Positions 1 through 10,376 are shown, counted from the first letter of the stretch. The stretch: DNA of 31,853 nucleotides from Christensenella sp. UBA3944 (GCA_002385605.1 DGDU01000018.1:1-31853); one strand, 5' to 3'. Program-made: numbers and translations. Notes: generated by a model from the sequence alone, not told the origin.

Positions 1-344
1 AAGAGCGTGTTTTGCCTAAAGCTCGCCGTTTGGGAAGGCGCAACAATTGCCCTTTCGGGCGCGCAAAAAGCGCGTATAAAGCGAGAACAAGAGGCTTAGC
101 CCGGGCCGTTGAAAAGCCGGGAATTTGCCTTTCCGGGAGACAAAAATAGGGCGGCAAAAGCGCAAAATCGGGAGCCGAAAAGGACGGCCATAAGAGGGTT
201 TGTTAAGGCGGGCGGGCCGGCTATATTAAGGTAAATTCAGGGGCACGCGGGATTAAAATATAACCCTGAAGTTTTATTTTGGTAAAAAGCCATAATTTCC
301 CATAGGGCGGGCGCGCTTTTGGGGTTATAAATTTTAATCTTATC
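1..344. other. Non-coding region upstream of the giant lipoprotein operon
   Basis: No gene can be supported here. Two plus-strand frames are open from the window edge, stopping at 97-99 and 147-149. Either could be the tail of a preceding gene, but neither translation resembles a known protein. The stretch is purine-rich on the plus strand. It carries short hairpins: CGCGC/GCGCG around an A5 loop (60-74), CCGGGAA/TTTCCGG with one G-U pair (117-136), and TTCAGGG/CCCTGAA (236-270). Confidence 0.5.
236..281 (+). terminator. Possible intrinsic terminator of an upstream gene
   Basis: A perfect 7-bp inverted repeat, TTCAGGG (236-242) and CCCTGAA (264-270), is followed by the T-rich run GTTTTATTTT. 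The 21-nt loop is large for a terminator and the stem is only moderately stable, so this is tentative. It would separate any gene ending near the left window edge from the promoter at 345. Confidence 0.3.
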
Positions 345-373
345 TTGACAAGAAGTTATATATATATTAATAT
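345..373 (+). promoter_or_regulatory. Sigma-A-like promoter for the giant lipoprotein operon
   Basis: A perfect -35 TTGACA (345-350) is followed 17 nt later by TAATAT (368-373), a fair -10. The spacer contains five TA units (357-366). Transcription would begin near 380, immediately before a leader hairpin and about 90 nt before the lipoprotein start codon. Confidence 0.7.
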
Positions 374-380
374 TAAATAA

Positions 381-438
381 GCATAAGGAAAGCCGAAGCC
401 GGGGAGGGAGTCTATCTCCGGCTGCTTGTTCTTTATGC
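381..438 (+). promoter_or_regulatory. Structured 5' leader hairpin
   Basis: The leader folds into a two-level stem. Inner arms AGCCGGGGA (397-405) and TCTCCGGCT (415-423) pair with one G-U. An outer clamp GCATAA (381-386) pairs with TTATGC (433-438). It lies between the predicted transcription start and the GGAGG site at 460-464 and has no T-run, so it is more likely an mRNA stability or translation-control element than a terminator. It matches no riboswitch class that I recognise. Confidence 0.5.
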
Positions 439-469
439 ACGCGCGCGTTACGCTCGCTCGGAGGTAAAG

Positions 470-3400
470 ATGAAGTTAACTCCCGCAGCCAAAAGGTTCA
501 TTGTCGTTGTCCTGATATTGTTGTTGGGCGGCATGCTTTACGCTTGCGTGCCGTATACCGAGGCCTACGAAGACAGGTATGTCATCGACGACAACGATGA
601 AAACTTCAAGTACAAGGATCACCAAACCAGAGACGGGGCTGTCGACAGGGTCACAAACGGCATAGACAACCTTTTGGAGCACCTTGATCAGGAATCGATA
701 GCCACGCAGGGTTATTACATAGGCGCCGATATCATCATTAACAGCAGCGACCCCGTTGAGGGCGAATCGGCGTTTATCCTCAAGCTTCGCGCAAACCTTT
801 ACACCCTGCCCTATCCCGAAGAACCCGATCCCATGGAGTATCCCCGCCAGCACGACGACCCCGAATACAAAAAAGACCTCGAGCAATACAAAAAAGACCG
901 AGACGAATATAACGCCACAATAAAAAAGAGCGACATTGTGTTGGAATGGTACGACGGCATGACCAACACGATGATGATAGGCTTCTACTTCGACGGAGTT
1001 AACCAGAACATGGCCGACAGGGGCAACAACCTCTACCTTAACCTTCTTGGCGACAAGAGGCTGTTTAAGGACTTCGGCGACTCCGTGCTTTACCAGCAGC
1101 TAGTCCGCCTCCTTACCCAGTTTGACTTAGACGCCATACTTTCTTCGACCACCGGCGACGACTCGGGCTCCGAATCCGCCAACACATTGAACAAAGTCCT
1201 CAAGATGGCGGTTACCAACAACTATAAGCAGGTTCTTAACGGCGAAGAGGTTTCGGTTTATTTCGATAATGTCGACCTCGGCTCCCTCACAAGCACCATA
1301 ACCGAATACCTCTACAACTTCTTCTCCCCCTTCGAGGACAAAATAGACCCCTTAACCTACAAGTACCTGGGCTTCAAGTTCTCGACCCTCGGCAAGACCA
1401 CCATCACGACGCTTAACTCCGATATGCAGTTCTTCCTTTTGCCCCTCTCCTACTTCGGCATTACCTCCGAGGGCGACAAGGAAATACTTACGGGCGCGAC
1501 GGTAGACCTTAGGGGTAACAGCTCGGTTATCCGCAATGTAAAGCAGACTTTGCCCAACGGCAGCGTGACGACCGTGCCCCAGTCCTTTACCGTGCCTTTC
1601 CAATCCAGGATAAGCTTCGAGTATTCTTTGCATATCTCCCCCGACATCGTCATCGACAAAGCCAACTATGTGCTTTATGAGTACGGCCAATACGAGTTCC
1701 GCGGCGAGCTGTTTATACCCAACGACGACCAGAAGGAATACGAGCTCCGCCTCGACGCCCTCATCCGTACGGATGTGAACGATTACGACAACAGCAAAAA
1801 CAGGGTATTCGCCGAGTTCCGCGACAAGGCAAACGACGACCTCATCATCGGCCTTTACTACCTCGACGAACCCTACATCATAAAAGACCAGCTCACTTAC
1901 ATAGATATCGAAGGTTTGCAGCATCTGTACGGCGGTATCAAGTTTGAGGATATCAACCTGCCCAAGGCGTACAAGGGCGGCTTCAACCTTGCCGAGCTCC
2001 TTAAGTTCGTAAACGAAACGATAGACTACTACATCGTCGCCATGGTCGACGAGCTGCTGAGCCCCTCCGAGGGCAGCAGCTATGATAACCTCACGAGGGT
2101 TATCATGAACAACATGACCTCGACGATGAAAACAAAGGACGACCCCACCTCGAGAAACACCATAAGCATCAAGATAGATATGGACCTCCTGAGGGAAATC
2201 CTTAAGGAAACCAACCCCACGGGCGGCAGCTACGACAACGACCAGCTTATCGCCACCGTTAACGAGCTTTTGGGCATCGACCTCCAGGCCCTCGCCAGCA
2301 TACTGGGCTACGATGTAAAAGAGCTTATCGACAGCACATGGTTCTATATCACTTACGATGTTGACGAATACAGCATTAGCATCAAGATGATGCGCAATGT
2401 AGAGAGCCTGCCCGGCAACTCCACGCAGTTCATGGGCTCGCTGCTCCTCATGCAGTTGGATCTCTATCCCACAAAGATAGGCCGCAAGGTAAAGATTGTC
2501 TTCCCCGACTTCTCCAACTTCAAGCCCCTCAAGAAGGTTATGACATATTCGGGCATCATCGAAGGGCAGGTCATGTTCGCCATGACCGAGGAGGTGGACC
2601 TCTCGAAGTTGATGGGCGCCTTTATAGGCGATCTGAGCGGGCTAAATACGCCCTACATACTGCCCGCCTCTGCGGATATATATTTCAGGATGTATTACGA
2701 CCAATACATCCGCGAGCAGATTCTCGAAAACGGCAGGTGGACGCGCTCGAGCAGGTCGGCCTTCGATATTATGTTCTACGCCATGGAAGGCAATGCCCGC
2801 ACCGATTTGTTCCGCATTTACGCCAACGATGTAAGCTTTAACACGGCGAGCCCGATTGAGGAATTGGGCTATGTCTGGGTAGACCTCATGTGCATAGAGG
2901 GCATGCCCCGTATGAAAGTAAGGGAAGATTTGTTCCTCGAATACTTCTACGAGTACATGGGCTACGACATAACCGACACCGACAATATAACGCTTGGCTT
3001 CACCGACATCGTGCAGGCCCTAATGGATGACTCGTACATTGTCTTCGAGCCCGATGTCATAAGGGTAACATCCTCCAATCAAACCCTTAAGAACTTCTTC
3101 GGCGTAGACTCGCTGCTCGCCACGATGGCAATCCAGATCGGCTTCAAGCAGAGGGTATTAAACATCGACGAACTTGAAGTTTACTTCGCCATGTACACCG
3201 TGGGCGAGCTGGACAATATAAGCGGTACCAGCCCCTACGCAGTAAAGCTGCACGACACAATCAAGGTTTATTTCGACTTCGGCACCCGCATCGAAACCAA
3301 GGACTTCCTGATCCTGTACGATCCCGCTTCGATAGCCGTCGCGAACAACCAGGTACATTATTATCCCACCCTCCAAGGAAGGTTTATGGGCGTGGCGAGA

Positions 3401-6400
3401 AGCTATACCGTTACCATAACGGGCATAGAAGACGCGCAGCGCTCGGAAATTAACTCCCTGGTAAATGACAAGGAAAGCTGGGAGCCTCTGCCCGTGCGCC
3501 AGCTGCCCGACAAGGTGAGGGCGTACTACGGGACAAGCACCTACGCCTATGAGTACAAAGACAAGGTTCTGTACGACTTCGTGGGCTACTACGACAGGAC
3601 GCTCGATTACTTCATAATACCCAACGAGTACGGCTACGAAATCGTATACGACGCCAAAAACGATGTGTTTATCGTGGATTTGGGAACCAATTACAAGTTC
3701 GACAAGCTATTTAATGTAATAAGCGACAAAGAAACGATTTACCTCAAGCGCATAACCACCAAGAAGGGTATAGAGCTACTGTACGACATCGGCAGCCACT
3801 ACGCCGGCTACTATGTGGTTCAGAATATGCCCATAAGCATACTGTACTATTATCCCGGCGGCGTCGAAATGATCAAAAAGCGCCAGGATGTGATTAACGA
3901 AAACACGGGTATGGTTACCCAATACCTCCGCCGCGAGGGCTTCTACCTTGTAGAGGACGAGTCACAGATTACCGCCGCGACAGCCCTGCTGAAGGACGGC
4001 GGCCTGGTGATGGCCATCAATATGAACAAGCGCTTTAACACCACGGGCTCGGCGTATGTCACGGCAACCCTGCAATACGACATGGGAAGCGGCTTCTTTG
4101 TCGTCACCAATGTCGTGAACAGCCAGGGCGCCAATGTCACGCCCGATTACACCGTGCTTTACAGCCCCGTGGGCGGCGCGCTTATGTATACATCCGAGGA
4201 AATCTCGCTTGAAGTGGGCGTAGACCCCGCCCGCAACGAGACAAAGCTTGTTTTGGGCGACTTCTTCCTTTACAACCCTATGGAGAACGCCGTCATAGAC
4301 GAAAACAACCCCATCCAGACTGTGATATCCGCCCGCAGGTCGCAGCTTCTGCAGACATTCGGAAGCAGCGTGACCGTGGCGAGCTACTACCATGTTACGA
4401 CGGGCTCCACACAGCTTTACTATATGAGATACGACATGAAAACCGGCCTTTATGTGTACGATATGACTTCGGGCTACTCCAAGTACACCGTCGTATACGA
4501 CAACGCCAGGTATTATGTCAATAAGGACGCCACAATCGCCGACGCCGTAAGGCAGCTTATGGGCCTGCAGCTCGTGCAGGTGGACAAAGGCGCCGCCGTT
4601 AACTGGGATTCCCTCGACCGCAAGAACAACAAGTGGGAGGATGTCGAAAAGAAGGCCGCGACCTTCGGCACCGTAGACTGGAGCGACCGCAAGTGGGGCG
4701 GCATACAGTGGGGGCAGATGCCCATCGAAGTGGACGAAAACGGCTACTTTACCTCACCCCTCGAGGGCGGCATATTCATGGTTGAGGTATCCATCGGTAA
4801 AGGGATGATGGCTACCTTCAAGCAATATGTGACCGTGCATATCCTTAACCGCACCATCGACACCGACAGGTATGTAAATGTGACGGTTAATGTCGAGGCC
4901 AACAAGGAAGCCTTCCCCTTCACCGATTACACGACGACGCCTACTCTTAAGGTTATCGCGCCCGTAATAAATGCAGACAGCCCCGTGCAGATAGACCCGT
5001 ACGCCTATATTCTCCTTAAGGCCAACTATGTAAAGGACGGCCACATCCCTTCGGAGTTTATAACCTGGCTGTTCGCCAAGTACGAGATTAATATCCGCTT
5101 CACCACCGTTTACGGCGACGAAAGGGATACCGCTCCCTTCATCGGAAAGCTCAACTGGTACTTCGATGACCCGCGCGGCAGCCAGATTTACTTCAGGGAG
5201 CAGGATATAAGCAACAGGGTTTCGACCGGCAGCAAGGACACCACTTACCTTCATACCGTATTTAATGGGCAGGTTATTGCCCTCAGGCTGGAAGTCGTGT
5301 CCCGTACCATAGATTACCTTAAGTTCGCTAACGAAGAGTATAACGGTACCTATACCGTGGACGCCATACTCGAAAGCACATACAAGATACCCCAGACGCC
5401 CGTTATCTGCTTCAAGGAGAAGGACGAAAACGGCAACCCGTACACCTTAGACTTAAGCAACTTCGGGTACAGGGCGAGCACGATATTCGCCGACTTCTAC
5501 AGAAACTTCGGCGTAAGCATGACGACTATGGACCTTAAGTCCCCGATGTCCGCCCTCGAAGGGTTTATAAACTGGACCAACCCCGTTGCCAACAATGTAA
5601 AGCTTGTAAATGTCGACGGCACCAGGGTTGTGGGCGACCTTAACGGCGACGGCGTTCTCGAATATCCTTATGAGATAAGGGATTTGGTAAGGCCCTTCCT
5701 CGGCTCCAACTCCGATGTAAACAGCTCGTTCTTTGATATCCAAAGGTATGTCGATCCCGCCGCTTCCTGGTTCAGCGAGGATTGGTTCGCCTCCGAAATC
5801 GTCACGGTAATCGTGCTCATGCCCAACAAGAGGGTAAAAGACCTCACCCTGCAGCTTGAAGGGCAGACCTTTACCGCCTCGGATATCTCGGTACAGGCGG
5901 GCGCGCCCAACGGTATGTTCTACCTTGACCCCTTCGACAGCGCCACCTGGACGCTGCCCAAGTATATAACCGTAAGGTTCTACAACAGCGAAACGAGCTA
6001 CTATACCACGCAGTATCCCGTCGTCTGGGATGTCGACGAGAATGTCCAGATAGACTTCGCGGGCAACGCCACCTTCCGCCCCGACGCCATAGATATGGAT
6101 CCGAGATACATTATCGTATCCACCAGGATAGGCAACGAAAGGCTGGGATACATCGAGCTTAAGCTTCTTGTAAAGAACCTTTCGGGCCACATCGAATCCT
6201 ATGTGTTCCTGGGTAAGGACGGCAGCGCTCTGGCGGGCTCCACCGACGCACAGCCCTCGTATCCCACAAGCCAGGGCAACGCCTATGTGTACGAGGTTAA
6301 CACCTATGCGAGGTTTGAGGTGCCCTCGTCGGTAAGGATACTGTTCAGCGACGGCTCGACAAGGACATATACCGTGCGCTGGGACGACCACGCTCCGTGG

Positions 6401-9400
6401 AAGCCGGGCGCCGAAATAGTCGCAAGCGGCGCCATAGGCTCCGAGATCACGAGAAAGATACCTCTCGTGTTCAGGATAGCCGACCTCACGGTAAACAGCA
6501 TAACCTTAAACAACCACAACCCCGACACCGAGAATCTTGACATCGATATAGATAACAGAAGGATTACGGTTAGCGGCGTCAATATCTCAAACGGCCTCAT
6601 TAACGGCAGGACGCCTTACGAGTACCTGTTCTACCTGTTTGCGGCGGTGACGCTCGGCTTCGAGGAAATACCCGATACCATCGTGCTCACCGACGCCATC
6701 GAGAGCGTAAAAGATATCATATTCGCCATGTTCGATACCCAAAAGGTGATTTCGGCAAACGGGCAAACCTATATGATAAGGCTCGGCCAGGGCGCCGGCG
6801 CCGACGACTGCGAAGTGGTGTTCAAGGCCTCGGGCGCCAAGGTTATTACCGATTACACCGTTGTGGGCGACGCGGACAGAAAGGGCAACTACCCGATGTA
6901 TGACTTCCGCATCTACGACGACGAGAACAGGATGAGCTACCCCAACGGCTTCGCCGTAGGCAACGAGCTTACCATAATAATTACATACAGCGACGGCACC
7001 ACCGAAGAGTTCGGCCCCGGCACCATACCCATCACAAGGTGGGTGGTGGCGATGCCCTCCGACTTCACGGTAGACGGCGTGCCCGTGACCGAGGAAGAAA
7101 GCACCATGATAGGCATCGGCGAGGGCGATATCGTCGAGGTGATATCCGTTGTCACCCTGCTTGACGGCGGCGTTGTGTGGCTCTCCGCCATGCTGCCCGA
7201 CGGCTCCCGCGTGTTTGTAAGGCTTATGGCTGTAAGCCCCGAGATTACCGACAACTACAGCAGCGACTTGTATGTGGGTAACTACGCCATAGTAAACGGC
7301 GTCATAACGATAACCGACTTCTACAAGGTTTACCCGATATGGGACGACCTCACCGTGGACAAACTGCCCACCTCGATAAGGGTGCACAATGTGGGCGAGA
7401 GCATCGCGGGCGGCATACTTGTAGAGAACATCATCTGGAGGTTTACCAACGACGCCCCCGGCATCTTAAGGACAATAACTTATACGGGCATAGAGAAGTT
7501 CCTGCTTGCCACCGCTTATATATGGGGCAACAGGGTAGAGCTTTACCTCGAGGTAAAGGACTGCACGGTAACCTCTATAAGCTATACCGATGTGGACAGC
7601 ACAAAGAACTTCAACGGGCAGGTCGATGTGTCTACGGGCAGGATTACCGTATTGTTCGACGCCTACCACAACAGGGGCTACAACGGCGAGTTCGACCTCC
7701 CGAACAACCTGACGGTTCACTTCGCAGGCGGCGGCTCGCATACGCTCTCTTCCAATTCCTATTATATAAGCACCCGCACTTCGAGGGTGACCTACCTGCC
7801 CTACGATTATATGGGGCATACGCTGGACGGCAGCCCCGAGAAGTACGCCTATATGCGCTTCTCGATGCCCGACGGATACCAGACGGTATACTTCGACATA
7901 GTGTTCCTTGACAAGACCATAACCAAGGTGATTATCGGCAGCGATACCGAGTATCCCAACGACGCGGGAACCTATACAATAGACCCGTACGGCAACGATA
8001 TCTCGGTGCCGAGATGGATACACATCATATTCGAGGAAGGCGCGCCTCTCGATATCGACACAACCTGGAGTTATCCCTCGAATTACGAGGTCAAATATGA
8101 CACCTACCGCAGGGTGCTTCAGTACGGCCTGGGGTACTTCCCGCTTGAAACCGCGCTTGCCTACGGCGGGATTACCGCGCAGGAAATCGAGGCCAGGGTT
8201 TACATCTTAGACAGAGTTGTAGAGTCCTGGAGGCTGCTGCCCGACATCACCCTTATAGACTACTCCGAAGAGTACAGCGGAGTGCCCGGCGTGTCGAGCG
8301 CCAATCCCAATTCGTACATCCTCTTTGACGACCCGTTCAAGGCAAGGGCTTCGCAGCTGCCGGGCCGCCTGCTGTATACCGGCCAGGGCAATACCGACCT
8401 TATGCAGATGGATATCGTCTGGAACTTTACCGACGCCATGATTTCGAGCAGCGGCACCCTCACGAGGGACGCCTTCGACAAGTACGGTATCGTATACAGA
8501 GGATACATCAAGAACGAAGAGGTCGGGCAGCCCGTCTTTATAAGAGTGTATATCTCGAGATGGGAATACCAGGGCATCCGTAAGAAGCTGGGCGGCGTGT
8601 ATCAGCTGATGAGCGAGGAGATAAGGTTCTTCTTCTCGAGGCTTACCGAGCGCTCGACCGAGGACGCATACGAAATCATCATAAGAAAGACTACGCCTTC
8701 GGTTAATTCGCCCTCGACGATAGTGCAAAACATAAATATAGAGTTCTATCCCGAGGACAGGGACGCCCCCGCCGGCGGAGAGGATTACAGGATAATCTGG
8801 GACGCCGAGGCCAAGGCCGAAGCCATGAAGCCGGGGGTTATCCAGAGCCAGGGCGAGTTCTATCTAGCAAACGGTCTGGGAATCACAAAGATTACCCCCA
8901 ACAGGGTGGCTTACTATCAGTTCGAAACGCCGCTTATTACCTCCCTCAATATGGGCTACGGCTACGGCGACCAGAACAAGGCAATATATGTTGCCAACCC
9001 GTTTGACTTCTACAGGAATATGACGGAGCTGCCCGGCACCGATTACTACTACATCGAGGCGCAGGCCAAGGGTATAAAGGAGCAGGTTGCCGACAGCGAT
9101 ATGGGCATCGTTAGAGTGATGTTCAACCGCAACCACTTCAACGACCCCGCCGCGCTCGCGCAGTATGTAAAGGGCGGCATCTACGCCGGCTATACGGTAA
9201 TAGTAGAGTACAGGGAGACCGTGGGCGACAGGGTGTATGTGCGCAACCAGGAATTCAACATAATGCTTGTCTTCCTCGATATGTCGCCGACCGACGAGAT
9301 AAACATTCTCGCCAAAGACCTTGCTTCGATGTCGACCCTTCCCAACACCCTGACATCGCTTGTAAAGGCGGAGTACGAGCTTGACACCTACGACTACGCC

Positions 9401-10348
9401 CCGTACAACCCCTACCGCGAGAATTACGCGACAGTAAGGTATGCGCTCAATATGGCGGCAGCGGCTATGTTCCCGACAACGCAGACGAGGGCATATACCT
9501 ACCTGATAACCTGGCAGTACACGCTGCAAGAGCTGCAAAGCATGGCGGCGGGCCTTACCCAGAACCTGACGGTTTACTCGACTTATGTGACGGTAAACAA
9601 CCGCATCTACGCCACCAACTTCGTAAGGATGGTGATTGTCGAGCCCTATGTCACCCACCTTGATATGGGCTTCGGCATGGGCGAGGAGGGCGAGGCCGTA
9701 TATGTGCTTAACCCCTTCGAACTTACCTGGGGAATGACGCAGATCGCGGGCAACACTTATTATGTCGAGGGTACTGCAAAGGGCATAAAGGCGACCCTGC
9801 CCGATAAGAGCTTCGGCGCCGTGAGGGTAATATTCGACCTTAACCTGCTCGCAAATACTACCATAATAAACCCCTATGTCGCGGGCGGAATAATGGATAA
9901 CTTCACTGTAACGGTAGAGTATGAGGACGAAGTCCTGGGAAGGACATACACTTATACCCAAAGCTTCAATATAAGGCTTGTGTTCCTCGATATGTCCGCC
10001 GAAACCGGGCTTACTATATCGCAGGCGGATATTATGGTGGACGGCTCGGGCCTGCCCGCCGCGCATACCGCCAGGGTAAAGAGGGTATACGATGCCAATA
10101 CATACGCTGGGCAGGCCAACCCCTACGGCAGCAGCTACAGCACTATAATGGAGGCTTTGAACCTGAAAGCGGCCATGATGTTCCCGACCGACGCGGCGGC
10201 TACTTACGAGTACACCGCAATCATATGGGAAGAATCGCTTGAACAACTAAGAAACATAACCGAAACCAAAACTGTATACTCGCAATATGTAACGGTAGGC
10301 GGCAGGACATACAGAAGCAATGTAGTCAAGCTGACAGTAACCGTGTAG
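470..10348 (+). CDS. Giant repeat-built surface lipoprotein (3292 aa)
   Basis: Predicted lipoprotein exposed on the outer face of the cytoplasmic membrane. The N-terminus has KRF followed by a hydrophobic core and the lipobox LYAC, with Cys26 as the lipidation site. The start is fixed by GGAGG at 460-464. The N-terminal ~1000 residues share landmarks with the downstream protein: a YIDIEGL motif at residue 477 and MGAFIGDLSG at 715. From about residue 1500, Ig-like beta-sandwich repeats follow, each opening with an IDPY- or VPSS-type strand (near 1508, 1818, 1951 and 2503) and continuing LPxxhxVxF...VxW, which resembles bacterial Ig-like group 4 domains. The end is two tandem ~235-residue repeats. 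It is very rich in Tyr, Asp and Asn and poor in Cys. There is no LPXTG signal, S-layer homology domain or visible catalytic motif. A role in adhesion or glycan contact is inference. Confidence 0.85.
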   Translation: MKLTPAAKRFIVVVLILLLGGMLYACVPYTEAYEDRYVIDDNDENFKYKDHQTRDGAVDRVTNGIDNLLEHLDQESIATQGYYIGADIIINSSDPVEGESAFILKLRANLYTLPYPEEPDPMEYPRQHDDPEYKKDLEQYKKDRDEYNATIKKSDIVLEWYDGMTNTMMIGFYFDGVNQNMADRGNNLYLNLLGDKRLFKDFGDSVLYQQLVRLLTQFDLDAILSSTTGDDSGSESANTLNKVLKMAVTNNYKQVLNGEEVSVYFDNVDLGSLTSTITEYLYNFFSPFEDKIDPLTYKYLGFKFSTLGKTTITTLNSDMQFFLLPLSYFGITSEGDKEILTGATVDLRGNSSVIRNVKQTLPNGSVTTVPQSFTVPFQSRISFEYSLHISPDIVIDKANYVLYEYGQYEFRGELFIPNDDQKEYELRLDALIRTDVNDYDNSKNRVFAEFRDKANDDLIIGLYYLDEPYIIKDQLTYIDIEGLQHLYGGIKFEDINLPKAYKGGFNLAELLKFVNETIDYYIVAMVDELLSPSEGSSYDNLTRVIMNNMTSTMKTKDDPTSRNTISIKIDMDLLREILKETNPTGGSYDNDQLIATVNELLGIDLQALASILGYDVKELIDSTWFYITYDVDEYSISIKMMRNVESLPGNSTQFMGSLLLMQLDLYPTKIGRKVKIVFPDFSNFKPLKKVMTYSGIIEGQVMFAMTEEVDLSKLMGAFIGDLSGLNTPYILPASADIYFRMYYDQYIREQILENGRWTRSSRSAFDIMFYAMEGNARTDLFRIYANDVSFNTASPIEELGYVWVDLMCIEGMPRMKVREDLFLEYFYEYMGYDITDTDNITLGFTDIVQALMDDSYIVFEPDVIRVTSSNQTLKNFFGVDSLLATMAIQIGFKQRVLNIDELEVYFAMYTVGELDNISGTSPYAVKLHDTIKVYFDFGTRIETKDFLILYDPASIAVANNQVHYYPTLQGRFMGVARSYTVTITGIEDAQRSEINSLVNDKESWEPLPVRQLPDKVRAYYGTSTYAYEYKDKVLYDFVGYYDRTLDYFIIPNEYGYEIVYDAKNDVFIVDLGTNYKFDKLFNVISDKETIYLKRITTKKGIELLYDIGSHYAGYYVVQNMPISILYYYPGGVEMIKKRQDVINENTGMVTQYLRREGFYLVEDESQITAATALLKDGGLVMAINMNKRFNTTGSAYVTATLQYDMGSGFFVVTNVVNSQGANVTPDYTVLYSPVGGALMYTSEEISLEVGVDPARNETKLVLGDFFLYNPMENAVIDENNPIQTVISARRSQLLQTFGSSVTVASYYHVTTGSTQLYYMRYDMKTGLYVYDMTSGYSKYTVVYDNARYYVNKDATIADAVRQLMGLQLVQVDKGAAVNWDSLDRKNNKWEDVEKKAATFGTVDWSDRKWGGIQWGQMPIEVDENGYFTSPLEGGIFMVEVSIGKGMMATFKQYVTVHILNRTIDTDRYVNVTVNVEANKEAFPFTDYTTTPTLKVIAPVINADSPVQIDPYAYILLKANYVKDGHIPSEFITWLFAKYEINIRFTTVYGDERDTAPFIGKLNWYFDDPRGSQIYFREQDISNRVSTGSKDTTYLHTVFNGQVIALRLEVVSRTIDYLKFANEEYNGTYTVDAILESTYKIPQTPVICFKEKDENGNPYTLDLSNFGYRASTIFADFYRNFGVSMTTMDLKSPMSALEGFINWTNPVANNVKLVNVDGTRVVGDLNGDGVLEYPYEIRDLVRPFLGSNSDVNSSFFDIQRYVDPAASWFSEDWFASEIVTVIVLMPNKRVKDLTLQLEGQTFTASDISVQAGAPNGMFYLDPFDSATWTLPKYITVRFYNSETSYYTTQYPVVWDVDENVQIDFAGNATFRPDAIDMDPRYIIVSTRIGNERLGYIELKLLVKNLSGHIESYVFLGKDGSALAGSTDAQPSYPTSQGNAYVYEVNTYARFEVPSSVRILFSDGSTRTYTVRWDDHAPWKPGAEIVASGAIGSEITRKIPLVFRIADLTVNSITLNNHNPDTENLDIDIDNRRITVSGVNISNGLINGRTPYEYLFYLFAAVTLGFEEIPDTIVLTDAIESVKDIIFAMFDTQKVISANGQTYMIRLGQGAGADDCEVVFKASGAKVITDYTVVGDADRKGNYPMYDFRIYDDENRMSYPNGFAVGNELTIIITYSDGTTEEFGPGTIPITRWVVAMPSDFTVDGVPVTEEESTMIGIGEGDIVEVISVVTLLDGGVVWLSAMLPDGSRVFVRLMAVSPEITDNYSSDLYVGNYAIVNGVITITDFYKVYPIWDDLTVDKLPTSIRVHNVGESIAGGILVENIIWRFTNDAPGILRTITYTGIEKFLLATAYIWGNRVELYLEVKDCTVTSISYTDVDSTKNFNGQVDVSTGRITVLFDAYHNRGYNGEFDLPNNLTVHFAGGGSHTLSSNSYYISTRTSRVTYLPYDYMGHTLDGSPEKYAYMRFSMPDGYQTVYFDIVFLDKTITKVIIGSDTEYPNDAGTYTIDPYGNDISVPRWIHIIFEEGAPLDIDTTWSYPSNYEVKYDTYRRVLQYGLGYFPLETALAYGGITAQEIEARVYILDRVVESWRLLPDITLIDYSEEYSGVPGVSSANPNSYILFDDPFKARASQLPGRLLYTGQGNTDLMQMDIVWNFTDAMISSSGTLTRDAFDKYGIVYRGYIKNEEVGQPVFIRVYISRWEYQGIRKKLGGVYQLMSEEIRFFFSRLTERSTEDAYEIIIRKTTPSVNSPSTIVQNINIEFYPEDRDAPAGGEDYRIIWDAEAKAEAMKPGVIQSQGEFYLANGLGITKITPNRVAYYQFETPLITSLNMGYGYGDQNKAIYVANPFDFYRNMTELPGTDYYYIEAQAKGIKEQVADSDMGIVRVMFNRNHFNDPAALAQYVKGGIYAGYTVIVEYRETVGDRVYVRNQEFNIMLVFLDMSPTDEINILAKDLASMSTLPNTLTSLVKAEYELDTYDYAPYNPYRENYATVRYALNMAAAAMFPTTQTRAYTYLITWQYTLQELQSMAAGLTQNLTVYSTYVTVNNRIYATNFVRMVIVEPYVTHLDMGFGMGEEGEAVYVLNPFELTWGMTQIAGNTYYVEGTAKGIKATLPDKSFGAVRVIFDLNLLANTTIINPYVAGGIMDNFTVTVEYEDEVLGRTYTYTQSFNIRLVFLDMSAETGLTISQADIMVDGSGLPAAHTARVKRVYDANTYAGQANPYGSSYSTIMEALNLKAAMMFPTDAAATYEYTAIIWEESLEQLRNITETKTVYSQYVTVGGRTYRSNVVKLTVTV
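8933..10345 (+). repeat. Two tandem ~235-residue C-terminal repeats in the first giant lipoprotein
   Basis: Residues 2822-3059 (8933-9646) and 3060-3292 (9647-10345) align along their full length. Shared landmarks, in order, are LNMGYGYG/LDMGFGMG, YVANPF/YVLNPF, AKGIK, VRVMF/VRVIF, FNIMLVFLDMS/FNIRLVFLDMS, ALN-AA-MFPT, and VYSTYVTV/VYSQYVTV. The second copy ends exactly at the stop codon. The copies have clearly diverged, so this is an old duplication rather than a recent unstable one. Confidence 0.85.
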
Positions 10349-10376
10349 CTTACCAAAACCGGCTCTTGGAGGTCGT

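Noticed and set aside
1..149. Two edge-open plus-strand frames that might be the tail of a preceding gene
   Set aside because: Both are short, mutually exclusive and without recognisable sequence. They cannot be supported as coding.
350..380. AT-rich run read as a possible origin or DnaA region
   Set aside because: No DnaA-box cluster (TTATCCACA-like) is present. The run is better explained as a promoter.
7339..7911. Plus-strand open frame of 190 codons inside the first giant gene
   Set aside because: Its Arg/His/Gln-rich translation is typical of an out-of-frame reading. The main frame continues uninterrupted through it.
8864..10246. Long minus-strand open frame (460 codons) opposite the first giant lipoprotein
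   Set aside because: It is the antisense shadow of a clearly coding plus-strand frame with a signal peptide, ribosome-binding site and domain repeats. The shadow translation is rich in His, Val, Gly and Arg, resembles no protein and has no ribosome-binding site.
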